In this document: positions 1 to 5,020 of the stretch, in pieces | Numbering within the stretch: position 1 is the stretch's first letter | Layout: every line of letters begins with the position of its first letter | Source: Eubacterium sp. | GTDB taxonomy: Bacteria; Bacillota; Clostridia; Lachnospirales; Lachnospiraceae | Assembly (NCBI GenBank): GCA_020844525.1 | Contig: JAJGAH010000164.1 | Coordinates: 1 to 6,171, forward strand | Reading direction: 5' to 3' | Length of the DNA: 6,171 nt | The notes under the pieces: generated by a model | The model's input: the letters and a program-made list of their open reading frames with translations, nothing else | What the model was told of the DNA's origin: nothing | Databases searched by the model: none | Translations under genes and position numbers: made by a program

Positions 1-339
1 CACCTTTCCGTAATTCTTCTTTTCCTTCCAGACATCATATGCCTGGATCACTTTCTTCTCTGTATCGGAGAGTAAGGTAAACGGCAGTCCGTATTTTTCC
101 TCAAATTTCTTGTGGGAAGCCACACTGTCCTTGCTCACGCCAAGCACAACTGCCCCCTTTTCCTGAAACTGCGGATACAGTTCTCCAAAAGCACAGGCCT
201 GTTTCGTACAGCCTGCTGTCATGTCCTTCGGATAAAAATACAGAACTACCTTCTTCCCTCTGTAATCTGAAAGGCTTCGCATTTCTCCATTCTGGTCCGG
301 GAGCGTAAACTCCGGCGCTTTCATTCCAGCTTCAAGCAT
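1..339 (-). CDS. bcp: Peroxiredoxin, BCP/PrxQ type (partial, C-terminus beyond the left edge)
   Basis: Thiol peroxidase of the AhpC/TSA superfamily, BCP/PrxQ branch, which reduces hydroperoxides in the cytoplasm using thioredoxin. The first 113 codons are present, against a usual length near 150. The N-terminus MLEAGMKAPEFTLPDQNG is the standard family opening. The active-site stretch YFYPKDMTAGCTKQAC (residues 34-49) carries the Pro-x3-Thr-x2-Cys motif with peroxidatic Cys44, plus a second Cys49 five residues on, the resolving cysteine typical of PrxQ/BCP. GVSKDS and KYGLPFTLLSD follow as expected. Two in-frame ATGs exist (345 and 339). I chose 339 because GGAGG (351-347) is 7-8 nt from it and only 1-2 nt from the other. 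The start lies inside the end of the upstream gene (ATGCTTGA, 8-nt overlap), so translation is probably coupled. Family assignment is secure; the symbol is the usual one for this branch. Confidence 0.93.
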   Translation of the reverse strand, partial: MLEAGMKAPEFTLPDQNGEMRSLSDYRGKKVVLYFYPKDMTAGCTKQACAFGELYPQFQEKGAVVLGVSKDSVASHKKFEEKYGLPFTLLSDTEKKVIQAYDVWKEKKNYGKV

Positions 340-655
340 ATTCATTTCCTCCCTGGTCTTCATTCTCTGTAAGTCCATAGTATTGCATCTCGTTATACCT
401 GGCATTTGCTTCTTCTGCAGCTTTTTTCTCACGCCATGCATCAATCTCGCTGCGGATCGCAAGCATCTCATCCACTACCAGTTCTTCACTTTTCGGTTTC
501 TCATAGTGCAGATAGGAGATCATCCGCTCCATCGCTTTCGGGCTTCCAAGATGCTTTGCCGCCATCTCCCCGAGCTCTTCAGAAAATCCCAGGTCTTTCA
601 TAGCGTGAACAAGATCATCCCTCGTCCGTGACCATAATCTCTGCTCTTTCGTCAT
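332..655 (-). CDS. Hypothetical protein, 107 aa, charged helical, coupled to the peroxiredoxin
   Basis: Function not recognised. The 107-residue product is soluble, highly charged and Glu/Lys/Ala-rich, with no signal peptide or membrane segment. Two parts look structured: residues 13-46 (helical, around GFSEELGEMAAKHLGSPKAM) and 56-87 (SEELVVDEMLAIRSEIDAWREK and on), which reads as one long amphipathic helix. The tail after about residue 93 is polar and probably disordered. The ATG at 655 is preceded by AAGGA about 10 nt away. The stop overlaps the peroxiredoxin start by 8 nt, and the GGAGG that serves the peroxiredoxin lies inside the last codons, so the two form a translational pair. I have a faint memory of similar small proteins in Lachnospiraceae but no named family to give. 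That it is a real gene rests on the coupling, length and amino-acid composition. Confidence 0.8.
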   Translation of the reverse strand: MTKEQRLWSRTRDDLVHAMKDLGFSEELGEMAAKHLGSPKAMERMISYLHYEKPKSEELVVDEMLAIRSEIDAWREKKAAEEANARYNEMQYYGLTENEDQGGNEYA

Positions 656-670
656 GACTTCGTTTTCCTT

Positions 671-706
671 ATTTCAGGTTACACATTTATTTCAGGTTAC
701 ACATTT
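671..706. repeat. Tandem direct repeat, 18 bp x 2
   Basis: Two identical adjacent copies of ATTTCAGGTTACACATTT (671-688 and 689-706), followed by the start of a third (ATTTCAG, 703-709, sharing the last T run). It lies immediately upstream of the 107-aa gene, ending about 15 bp before its start codon, so copy number would change the length of that leader. Confidence 0.95.
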
Positions 707-745
707 CAGACGGTGCATTTTCCTTTAAGCTTTAAAAATATCCCG

Positions 746-764
746 ATGGTTTTATGGTTTTATG
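746..764. repeat. Tandem direct repeat, 8 bp x 2 plus 3 bp
   Basis: ATGGTTTT occurs twice in a row (746-753, 754-761) and is followed by ATG. It is short, but it is the middle one of three separate tandem duplications in the 207-bp gap between bsh and the 107-aa gene. Confidence 0.8.
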
Positions 765-772
765 TGCCAGTT

Positions 773-880
773 GTGAACACTCTGAAAGCAGACTTTAGTT
801 CTGCATGTGAACACTCTGAAAGCAAACTTTAGTTCTGCATGTGAACACTCTGAAAGCAAACTTTAGTTCTGCATGTGAAC
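773..880. repeat. 34-bp tandem repeat x 3 (plus 6 bp) covering the 3' end of bsh
   Basis: Three adjacent 34-bp units (773-806, 807-840, 841-874), each beginning GTGAACACTCTGAAAGC, followed by a partial GTGAAC (875-880). Units 2 and 3 are identical; unit 1 differs by one base (G for A at 791). The bsh stop codon (865-863) and its last codons lie inside the third unit, so the array looks like repeated duplication of the gene's 3' end and trailer. Each unit can form a small hairpin, CTGAAAG-CAAA-CTTTAG, with one bulged G; the single difference between units falls in its loop. There are no spacers, so it is not CRISPR. No ordinary terminator follows bsh, and these small hairpins may partly fill that role (inference). 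Confidence 0.95.
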
Positions 881-1852
881 CTGCTGTCCGGTGATCAGCT
901 CGTAGGATACGAGGGATGTGCCATCGAGATCTGTGTGGTGCATGTCAACACCTGAAATCTGACTGTTCTCGTAGGTAGTGTAGTAGTAGATCCCCTTGTC
1001 CATGTTGCAGCAGGAGCTGTAAATGGTGTACTCACAGACATCCCTTCCATCCTTGTCTGTACCCAGACGGCAGCAGCCCTTCTGCTGCTCAACTGAACCC
1101 AGAATCTTGAAAAACTGGCTGATACTGGCGGACTCTGTATCTGCCGGATCTGAATTCATCTTCGTAAATGCCACTTTGACAAAACGAGATGCGGAAGAGA
1201 GATCTCCGGGAATGCCCATGCCGCCCATGCCACGGCTATATGTATCCAGCGTCACACCGGGAATCAGCTTCTGCGATGGAAGACCAGCGGACGCGTTCAT
1301 GTAATCCGCAAGATGTGTCATCTGGTAATCAAATGTCGGATTGTTGGTCATGACGCCGACCGGGTTTGGATAGACAACAGCACCTCTTTCGGTCTGCTCG
1401 AAAACAACCACTTCCTTCTGGTCCGCGATCATCCAGTGAAGCGGTGACGGCGGAAGCTGTTCCGCAAAGGCATCATTGGTCAGGTTGATTCTGTCAAGGA
1501 GCGGTCTGGCTTCTGCAACGGTTCCACACTGTCCCAGAATCCAGGAAATAAACTCAAAGGAGGCTACATTGTCCTTTCCTTCCTCCACCGTTCTGTAATC
1601 CGCGTTCCCCGGAAAGTTAAGACCGGCCATAGACAGCCCCTTTTCATTCGTCGCATCATAGTAAAGCGGATAATCCCCTACTACATATGCCATGCCGATC
1701 ATCGCATAGTGATGCGGAATCGACGGGAGATGCCGAAACACAAGTTCCTTGTTTCTCGGTGTCACTGTTACCGATTCATGGTAGGAGTATTCAAGATCAA
1801 GATTCCGTCCAAAATAATGATATTTACCCGTATATGTTGCCGCTGTACACAT
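863..1852 (-). CDS. bsh: Choloylglycine hydrolase / bile salt hydrolase
   Basis: Cytoplasmic Ntn-family amidase that splits glycine or taurine from conjugated bile acids; some members also perform amino-acid acyl transfer. The 329-residue length is normal. Met1 is followed directly by Cys2, the nucleophile freed by Met removal. The other catalytic-pocket residues are present: Arg16 and Asp19 (GRNLDLEY), Asn79 (SMAGLNFPG), Asn171 (VMTNNPTF) and Arg223 (SASRFVKVAF). This full set separates bile salt hydrolases from looser relatives such as penicillin V acylases, although overlap exists. The loop at 206-210 reads SRGMG, the Ser-Arg-Gly form rather than a Gly-x-Gly form; published work on lactobacilli ties that form to taurine conjugates, so a taurine preference is only inferred. 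SD AGAAAGGA (1866-1859) stands 6 nt before ATG. It lies 29 bp downstream of the LDCC-motif gene, probably in one transcript. The last codons and stop fall in a 34-bp repeat. Confidence 0.95.
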   Translation of the reverse strand: MCTAATYTGKYHYFGRNLDLEYSYHESVTVTPRNKELVFRHLPSIPHHYAMIGMAYVVGDYPLYYDATNEKGLSMAGLNFPGNADYRTVEEGKDNVASFEFISWILGQCGTVAEARPLLDRINLTNDAFAEQLPPSPLHWMIADQKEVVVFEQTERGAVVYPNPVGVMTNNPTFDYQMTHLADYMNASAGLPSQKLIPGVTLDTYSRGMGGMGIPGDLSSASRFVKVAFTKMNSDPADTESASISQFFKILGSVEQQKGCCRLGTDKDGRDVCEYTIYSSCCNMDKGIYYYTTYENSQISGVDMHHTDLDGTSLVSYELITGQQVHMQN

Positions 1853-1866
1853 GTTTTGTCCTTTCT

Positions 1867-1882
1867 GCAGCGAAACTGCTGC
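1867..1882 (-). promoter_or_regulatory. Short hairpin abutting the bsh ribosome binding site
   Basis: GCAGC (1867-1871) and GCTGC (1878-1882) pair around a 6-nt loop. In the minus-strand mRNA the hairpin begins at the last base of the LDCC-gene stop codon, and its 3' arm touches the AGAAAGGA of bsh. It could modulate bsh initiation or protect the intercistronic segment. The stem has only 5 bp, so a role is tentative. Confidence 0.3.
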
Positions 1883-2034
1883 TAATGTTCAGAGTCATTT
1901 TCCCTGTTCTGGCTGCCATTCCGGTTCATTTTACAGCAGTCCAGAGGCTGATTGCCAAACTCTTTTTTATTTGCATCAGCCATGCGTTTAAGATAGGCAT
2001 TCCAGGATTCTTTTATCTGTCTGAATATATTCAT
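1882..2034 (-). CDS. Small LDCC-motif putative metal-binding protein, 50 aa
   Basis: A 50-residue protein starting MNIFRQIKESWNAYLKRMAD. An amphipathic N-terminal helix (about 1-25) is followed by NKKEFGNQPLDCCKMNR and a polar Asn/Glu-rich tail. The Leu-Asp-Cys-Cys motif (31-34) followed by N-R is the mark of a family of ~50-residue proteins in Clostridia listed as 'LDCC motif putative metal-binding protein'; the adjacent cysteines suggest metal binding, but the function is unknown. An in-frame TGA lies 12 bp upstream, so this ATG is the only ordinary start. Its SD is weak (GGG at 2039-2037); a better AGAAAGGA sits about 17 nt away, directly before a 6-codon leader (2051-2031) whose TGA overlaps this ATG, so reinitiation is possible. 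The gene ends 29 bp before bsh. Recognition of the motif is from memory, but the composition and overall design fit well. Confidence 0.78.
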   Translation of the reverse strand: MNIFRQIKESWNAYLKRMADANKKEFGNQPLDCCKMNRNGSQNRENDSEH

Positions 2035-2063
2035 ATCCCGCGTTCACGCATTCCTTTCTCAAA

Positions 2064-2151
2064 ATAATATAAGAGCTAAATGCCTATGCTCATAATATAA
2101 TATATGGGCTAAATGTCTATACCATAATATATGGGCTAAATGTCTATGCTC
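2064..2151. repeat. AT-rich imperfect tandem repeat, ~28-32 bp x 3
   Basis: Three adjacent units, 2064-2091, 2092-2123 and 2124-2151, share the plan ATAATAT-(n)-GGGCTAAATGTCTAT. Units 1 and 3 are 28 bp. Unit 2 has four extra bases in its AT part and ends ACC instead of GCTC. Unit 1 is the most diverged (AGAGCTAAATGCC). The array occupies the gap between the broken epimerase gene and the LDCC-bsh pair, and forms the upstream region of that pair. Confidence 0.88.
2092..2119 (-). promoter_or_regulatory. Candidate sigma-A promoter for the LDCC-bsh pair, built from the repeats
   Basis: On the minus strand TAGACA (2119-2114, five of six to TTGACA) is followed after 16 bp by TATTAT (2097-2092, five of six to TATAAT). 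The predicted transcript would begin near 2085, about 50 nt before the LDCC-motif gene. Only repeat unit 2, with its four extra bases, gives this spacing; the same hexamers in unit 3 are not properly placed. Confidence 0.45.
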
Positions 2152-2162
2152 ATAAAGTTGTC

Positions 2163-2263
2163 CTATTGTCGATCAAATCCACCTTCCTGTGTAATTGTAA
2201 ACATTTTAGGCCATCCCAAACCTGCAGGGATTGCTTTTCATAAAGCCCAAGCGAATATTTCAT
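2163..2263 (-). pseudogene. 5' stub of an L-ribulose/L-xylulose-5-phosphate 3-epimerase gene (UlaE/SgbU type), frameshifted
   Basis: A proper start is present: GGGAG (2277-2273) lies 9 nt before the ATG at 2263, 31 bp after the araD stop. The first ten codons give MKYSLGLYEK, the usual opening of UlaE/SgbU-type pentulose-5-phosphate 3-epimerases (TIM-barrel sugar-phosphate epimerases). After GAA AAG the reading must slip by one base; the next frame then gives AIPAGLGWPKMFTITQEGGFDR, which matches the following helix and 'GFD' strand of that family. A single lost base in the A/G run near 2234-2237 explains it. Family similarity stops at about 2169 and TAG follows at 2165-2163, so roughly 250 of about 285 codons are missing. 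Placement behind araD is natural, since 4- and 3-epimerase genes sit together in ula/sgb-type operons. Assignment is by recalled family pattern. Confidence 0.6.
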
Positions 2264-2294
2264 ATCATCTGACTCCCGTGAATCCACTGTATTC

Positions 2295-2990
2295 CTATCG
2301 CTGTCCGTAATATGCATTCGCTCCGTGTTTTCTATAGTAATGCTTATCCTGCAGGATCTGTGGTGCCGGAAGCACATTCGGATTTATCAGCTCTGTACGA
2401 TATGCCATTTTAGAAATCTCCTCGAGAACCACTGCACTGTGAACTGCCTCAACAGGATTCTTTCCCCAGGCAAACGGTCCGTGGTTTTTACACAGGCATG
2501 CCGGAACTGCCTCGTAATCAAGACCTTTCCTTTTATATTCCTCCACAATTAATACTCCTGTGTTTTTTTCATATGCCTCGTCAATCTCCTCTTTTGTGAG
2601 CGTTCGAAGGCACGGGACTTCTCCATAATAATAATCCGCGTGGGTTGTTCCATAACAGGGAATGCTTCTCCCGGCTTGTGCCCAGCTTGTAGCATAACTG
2701 GAATGTGTATGCACAATACCTCCGATCTTATCCCAGTTTTTATAGAGAAAAGCATGGGTTGGTGTATCAGAGGATGGGTTAAGTCTTCCTTCCACTTTGT
2801 TACCGTCAAAATCCACTACTACCATATCATCCGGATGAAGATCTTCATATGGAACTCCACTGGGCTTTATAACGAAGAGTTTCTTTTCCCGATCAACTCC
2901 GGAAACATTTCCCCATGTAAAGGTAACCAGCTTATACTGAGGTAACATCATGTTTGCTTCGAATACGGCTTTTTTTAGATTTTCCAGCAT
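2295..2990 (-). CDS. araD: L-ribulose-5-phosphate 4-epimerase
   Basis: Zn-dependent class II aldolase/adducin-fold enzyme that converts L-ribulose 5-phosphate to D-xylulose 5-phosphate, the last step feeding L-arabinose (or L-ascorbate/L-xylulose) carbon into the pentose phosphate pathway. At 231 residues it matches E. coli AraD in length, and the key residues lie one position earlier: Asp75 (PSSDTPTH), zinc ligands His94 and His96 (VHTHSSYA) and His170 (KNHGPF), Asp119 (THADYYYGEVPC) and Tyr228 (ANAYYGQR). The phosphate-binding SGVPYEDL and NVSG segments are also present. The start at 2990 is fixed by AAAGGAG (3003-2997) 6 nt upstream. UlaF/SgbE paralogues catalyse the same reaction, so the pathway cannot be settled here. 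No clear promoter lies in the ~60 bp between the gene and the insertion sequence, which probably separates it from its original upstream genes. A broken 3-epimerase gene follows. Confidence 0.95.
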   Translation of the reverse strand: MLENLKKAVFEANMMLPQYKLVTFTWGNVSGVDREKKLFVIKPSGVPYEDLHPDDMVVVDFDGNKVEGRLNPSSDTPTHAFLYKNWDKIGGIVHTHSSYATSWAQAGRSIPCYGTTHADYYYGEVPCLRTLTKEEIDEAYEKNTGVLIVEEYKRKGLDYEAVPACLCKNHGPFAWGKNPVEAVHSAVVLEEISKMAYRTELINPNVLPAPQILQDKHYYRKHGANAYYGQR

Positions 2991-3068
2991 CTTAGACTCC
3001 TTTGTAAAATTGTGTTTTTATTTTCTTGAACATTAGTTTTTATGATTTCTATGGTTTTTTTCAGAGTA

Positions 3069-3105
3069 CCACGTCCATAGGAGCTGCTGCACCGCATGGG
3101 CGTGG
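3069..3105. repeat. Left-end subterminal hairpin of the insertion sequence
   Basis: CCACGTCCAT (3069-3078) pairs with ATGGGCGTGG (3096-3105): ten pairs including one T.G at pair 6, with a 17-nt loop. It stands 18 nt past the tnpA stop. It matches the right-end hairpin in position, arm sequence and location of the T.G pair, as expected of the single-strand folds bound by TnpA. Confidence 0.85.
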
Positions 3106-3123
3106 ATGAATGCTGTATCAAAC

Positions 3124-3561
3124 TCAGCCTTTTTCCTCTGCCGCCTGCTGATTGCGAATGTAATCTGTAACAGCCTCAAGCGTATTATCGCCGACCGTTG
3201 TTACAAAATAACTCTGGCTCCAGAATAAGGGCTCCTGGTAATATTTCTTCAGCAGAGTGTCGCCATATTCTTTCCTGGCAAACCGGCTGGTCTTGGTTTT
3301 GATGATATTTGCCAGAGATCCCGGAGCCGTAAACGGATCTGATTCGTACAGGATGTGTATGTGGTCAGGTTCGCCGTTTATTTCAAGAATGTTCAGCCCT
3401 TTTTCCTCGAAAATCCCCCGTATGGTCCCGTATACCAGGTCTTTTACTTTCCCGGTCAGCACCGGTTTTCTGTATTTGGTGACCAGTACCATATGGTACT
3501 GCAGAAGGAAACAGCTGTGACGGTTTGTGTAATAAGGCTGGCCTTTTTTCCGCGTATACAC
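3124..3561 (-). CDS. tnpA: TnpA, Y1 HUH single-strand transposase of the IS200/IS605 family
   Basis: The transposase cuts and rejoins the top strand of the element as a single-stranded circle, using a covalent 5'-phosphotyrosine link. Numbering from the GTG start (145 aa): the conserved N-terminus HSCFLLQYHMVLVTKYRKPVL is near residues 15-35, the HUH metal-binding motif is His67-Ile-His69 in GEPDHIHIL, and the catalytic Tyr134 lies in VTDYIRNQ with the helper Gln138 four residues later, as in IS608. The reading frame extends upstream to an ATG at 3591, but nothing resembling an SD precedes that codon. GGAGG (3575-3571) sits 9 nt before the GTG at 3561, so the GTG is preferred. Length is normal (130-155). 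The gene diverges from tnpB across a 91-bp gap and ends 18 bp from the left-end hairpin. All catalytic residues are present. Confidence 0.95.
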   Translation of the reverse strand: MYTRKKGQPYYTNRHSCFLLQYHMVLVTKYRKPVLTGKVKDLVYGTIRGIFEEKGLNILEINGEPDHIHILYESDPFTAPGSLANIIKTKTSRFARKEYGDTLLKKYYQEPLFWSQSYFVTTVGDNTLEAVTDYIRNQQAAEEKG

Positions 3562-3607
3562 GATAAGATACCTCCATTCCGGGCTGTACATCCATCATAG
3601 TAAATGT

Positions 3608-3617
3608 TATAATTATA
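3608..3617. promoter_or_regulatory. Overlapping divergent -10 boxes for tnpA and tnpB
   Basis: TATAATTATA is a perfect palindrome and gives a consensus -10 box on each strand (plus 3608-3613, minus 3617-3612). On the plus strand TGTACA (3585-3590, four of six) is 17 bp upstream. On the minus strand TTCAAA (3639-3634, four of six) is 16 bp upstream. The plus transcript would begin near 3620 and the minus transcript near 3605, each giving a normal short leader to the SD-supported starts of tnpB (3653) and tnpA (3561). RNA polymerase could occupy only one direction at a time. Confidence 0.7.
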
Positions 3618-3652
3618 GCATGAAATATGCGGTTTTGAAAGGCATGCACCCA

Positions 3653-5020
3653 ATGATTACATCATGGAACAACATCATCGATAAAAACGGCTTCCCGGAA
3701 CTTTTTGCATTCGAAACAGACTGTTCTGCGCTTGCAGAACCGTTATATAATGCTGCACTGTTCCGCATCAGACAGGTGTTTACCGGATGGGACAAACCTG
3801 TCCGTTCAGAAAACGAGCAGGAGGTCTTTGATGAAATCAGGGCAGCAAAGGCTGCATATCCGTCTCTGCATGTCCGCCGGGTGCTGAAATACAACGTCCT
3901 GGAGAAAATCATGCGCGCCACGGACAACCCCGATTTCTTTGCAGGGCTTCCGATGCAGACGGCACAGAGCGTTGTCCGAAAGGCCTGCCAGGACTTTCAG
4001 AACTGGCTTGCTGCCCTTCGGGACTACAGGAAGTTTCCGGGTAAATATACCGGGAAACCGCGTATGCCCCGCTATAAGAAAACCGGACACGATACATTTA
4101 CGGTGACCAACCAGGACGCGGTCCTGTACAGGACAACCATCCCCGGACAGGCAGTCATCAAGCTGCCCGGCATACCGAAGAAAAAGAATGTCAGAATAAA
4201 CGGCCTTCCGGAAAACGGCACCCTGCGGCAGGTAACATTCAGGCCGTATTACGGCAGGTTCTTCATATCTTTCGCTTTTGATCAGGCATCCGCGCCTGTT
4301 CAGGCCTGTCTTCCTGAAATGGCAGGAGTTGATTTCGGGACCGACAACATCATAGCTGCAGCATGCACGGACGGTTCGTCCCTGGTATGCAAAGGTGGTG
4401 CTGTCAAATCCTGTAATCAGCTTTTCGCCAAAAAGAAAGCAGCTGCTGTTTCGGCTATAACGGCCGGAACAGAACACAGATACGCACATTCGAAACATCT
4501 GGATAATCTTTCCTTCCGCCACGACTGTTGGACCAGGGATTTTCTGCATAAAGTCAGTACCCTGCTGATCAGCTGGTGTCTGAAACACCATATTGGGACT
4601 CTTGTCCTGGGCGTTAACAAGCTCTGGAAGCAGAAGGTCTCCATGGGCAGGCAGAATAACCAGATGTTTGCCGCAATCCCCTTTTACAGGCTCCGCATGA
4701 TGATAATATATAAAGCCGCAATAGCAGGCATTACAGTCGTTGAACAGGAAGAAAGCTATACTTCCCGGGCCGACTGCTCTGCGGGTGATATCATCCCTGT
4801 ATACGGACAGACAAACGGCAGCGTAGTATTTTCCGGCCGCCGTGTCAGCCGTGGGTTGTATAAGACCTGTGCAGGATATATGGTAAACGCGGACTGCAAT
4901 GGGGCAGCCAATATCCTGCGTAAAGCGTTCCCGGAAGCCTGGGAAACGACAACAGACTTTCGCTTCCTTGGTTTTCCTGAAACCATCAGTTTCACGATTT
5001 TGAACCAGCATTACTGCTGA
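3653..5020 (+). CDS. tnpB: TnpB, RNA-guided nuclease of the IS200/IS605 family
   Basis: Ancestor-type relative of Cas12 nucleases; TnpB proteins use an omega RNA from the element's right end to cut DNA next to a short motif and help retain the element. The start at 3653 is chosen because AAAGG (3638-3642) lies 10 nt upstream; the ATG at 3620 has no SD and would coincide with the predicted transcript start. Length is then 455 aa. The N-terminal part includes LYNAALFRIRQVFTGWDK and NPDFFAGLPMQTAQ, typical of this branch. RuvC-I Asp227 (AGVDFGTDN) and RuvC-III Asp414 (NADCNGAANIL) are present. At the usual RuvC-II position the strand reads LVLGVNKLWKQ with Asn322 and no Glu; acidic residues occur instead at 364-367 in VVEQEESYTSRADC. 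The paired-Cys zinc finger found in many TnpBs is absent. Both traits look like features of the branch, not decay. It is intact and followed by a probable omega RNA. Confidence 0.95.
   Translation: MITSWNNIIDKNGFPELFAFETDCSALAEPLYNAALFRIRQVFTGWDKPVRSENEQEVFDEIRAAKAAYPSLHVRRVLKYNVLEKIMRATDNPDFFAGLPMQTAQSVVRKACQDFQNWLAALRDYRKFPGKYTGKPRMPRYKKTGHDTFTVTNQDAVLYRTTIPGQAVIKLPGIPKKKNVRINGLPENGTLRQVTFRPYYGRFFISFAFDQASAPVQACLPEMAGVDFGTDNIIAAACTDGSSLVCKGGAVKSCNQLFAKKKAAAVSAITAGTEHRYAHSKHLDNLSFRHDCWTRDFLHKVSTLLISWCLKHHIGTLVLGVNKLWKQKVSMGRQNNQMFAAIPFYRLRMMIIYKAAIAGITVVEQEESYTSRADCSAGDIIPVYGQTNGSVVFSGRRVSRGLYKTCAGYMVNADCNGAANILRKAFPEAWETTTDFRFLGFPETISFTILNQHYC

Noticed and set aside
773..880. Possible CRISPR array
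   Set aside because: The 34-bp units are directly adjacent with no spacers, and they include the end of bsh.
2031..2051. A 6-codon leader peptide (MRERGI) whose TGA overlaps the LDCC-gene ATG
   Set aside because: AGAAAGGA directly abuts its ATG, which is too close for normal initiation. It is mentioned with the LDCC gene but not called as a gene.
1687..2067. A 126-codon plus-strand frame
   Set aside because: It lies opposite the bsh N-terminus and the LDCC-motif gene, both well supported. The product is a hydrophobic mix without family features.
3589..3591. ATG at 3591 as the tnpA start
   Set aside because: It has no SD, whereas GGAGG 9 nt before the GTG at 3561 gives a normal-length TnpA.
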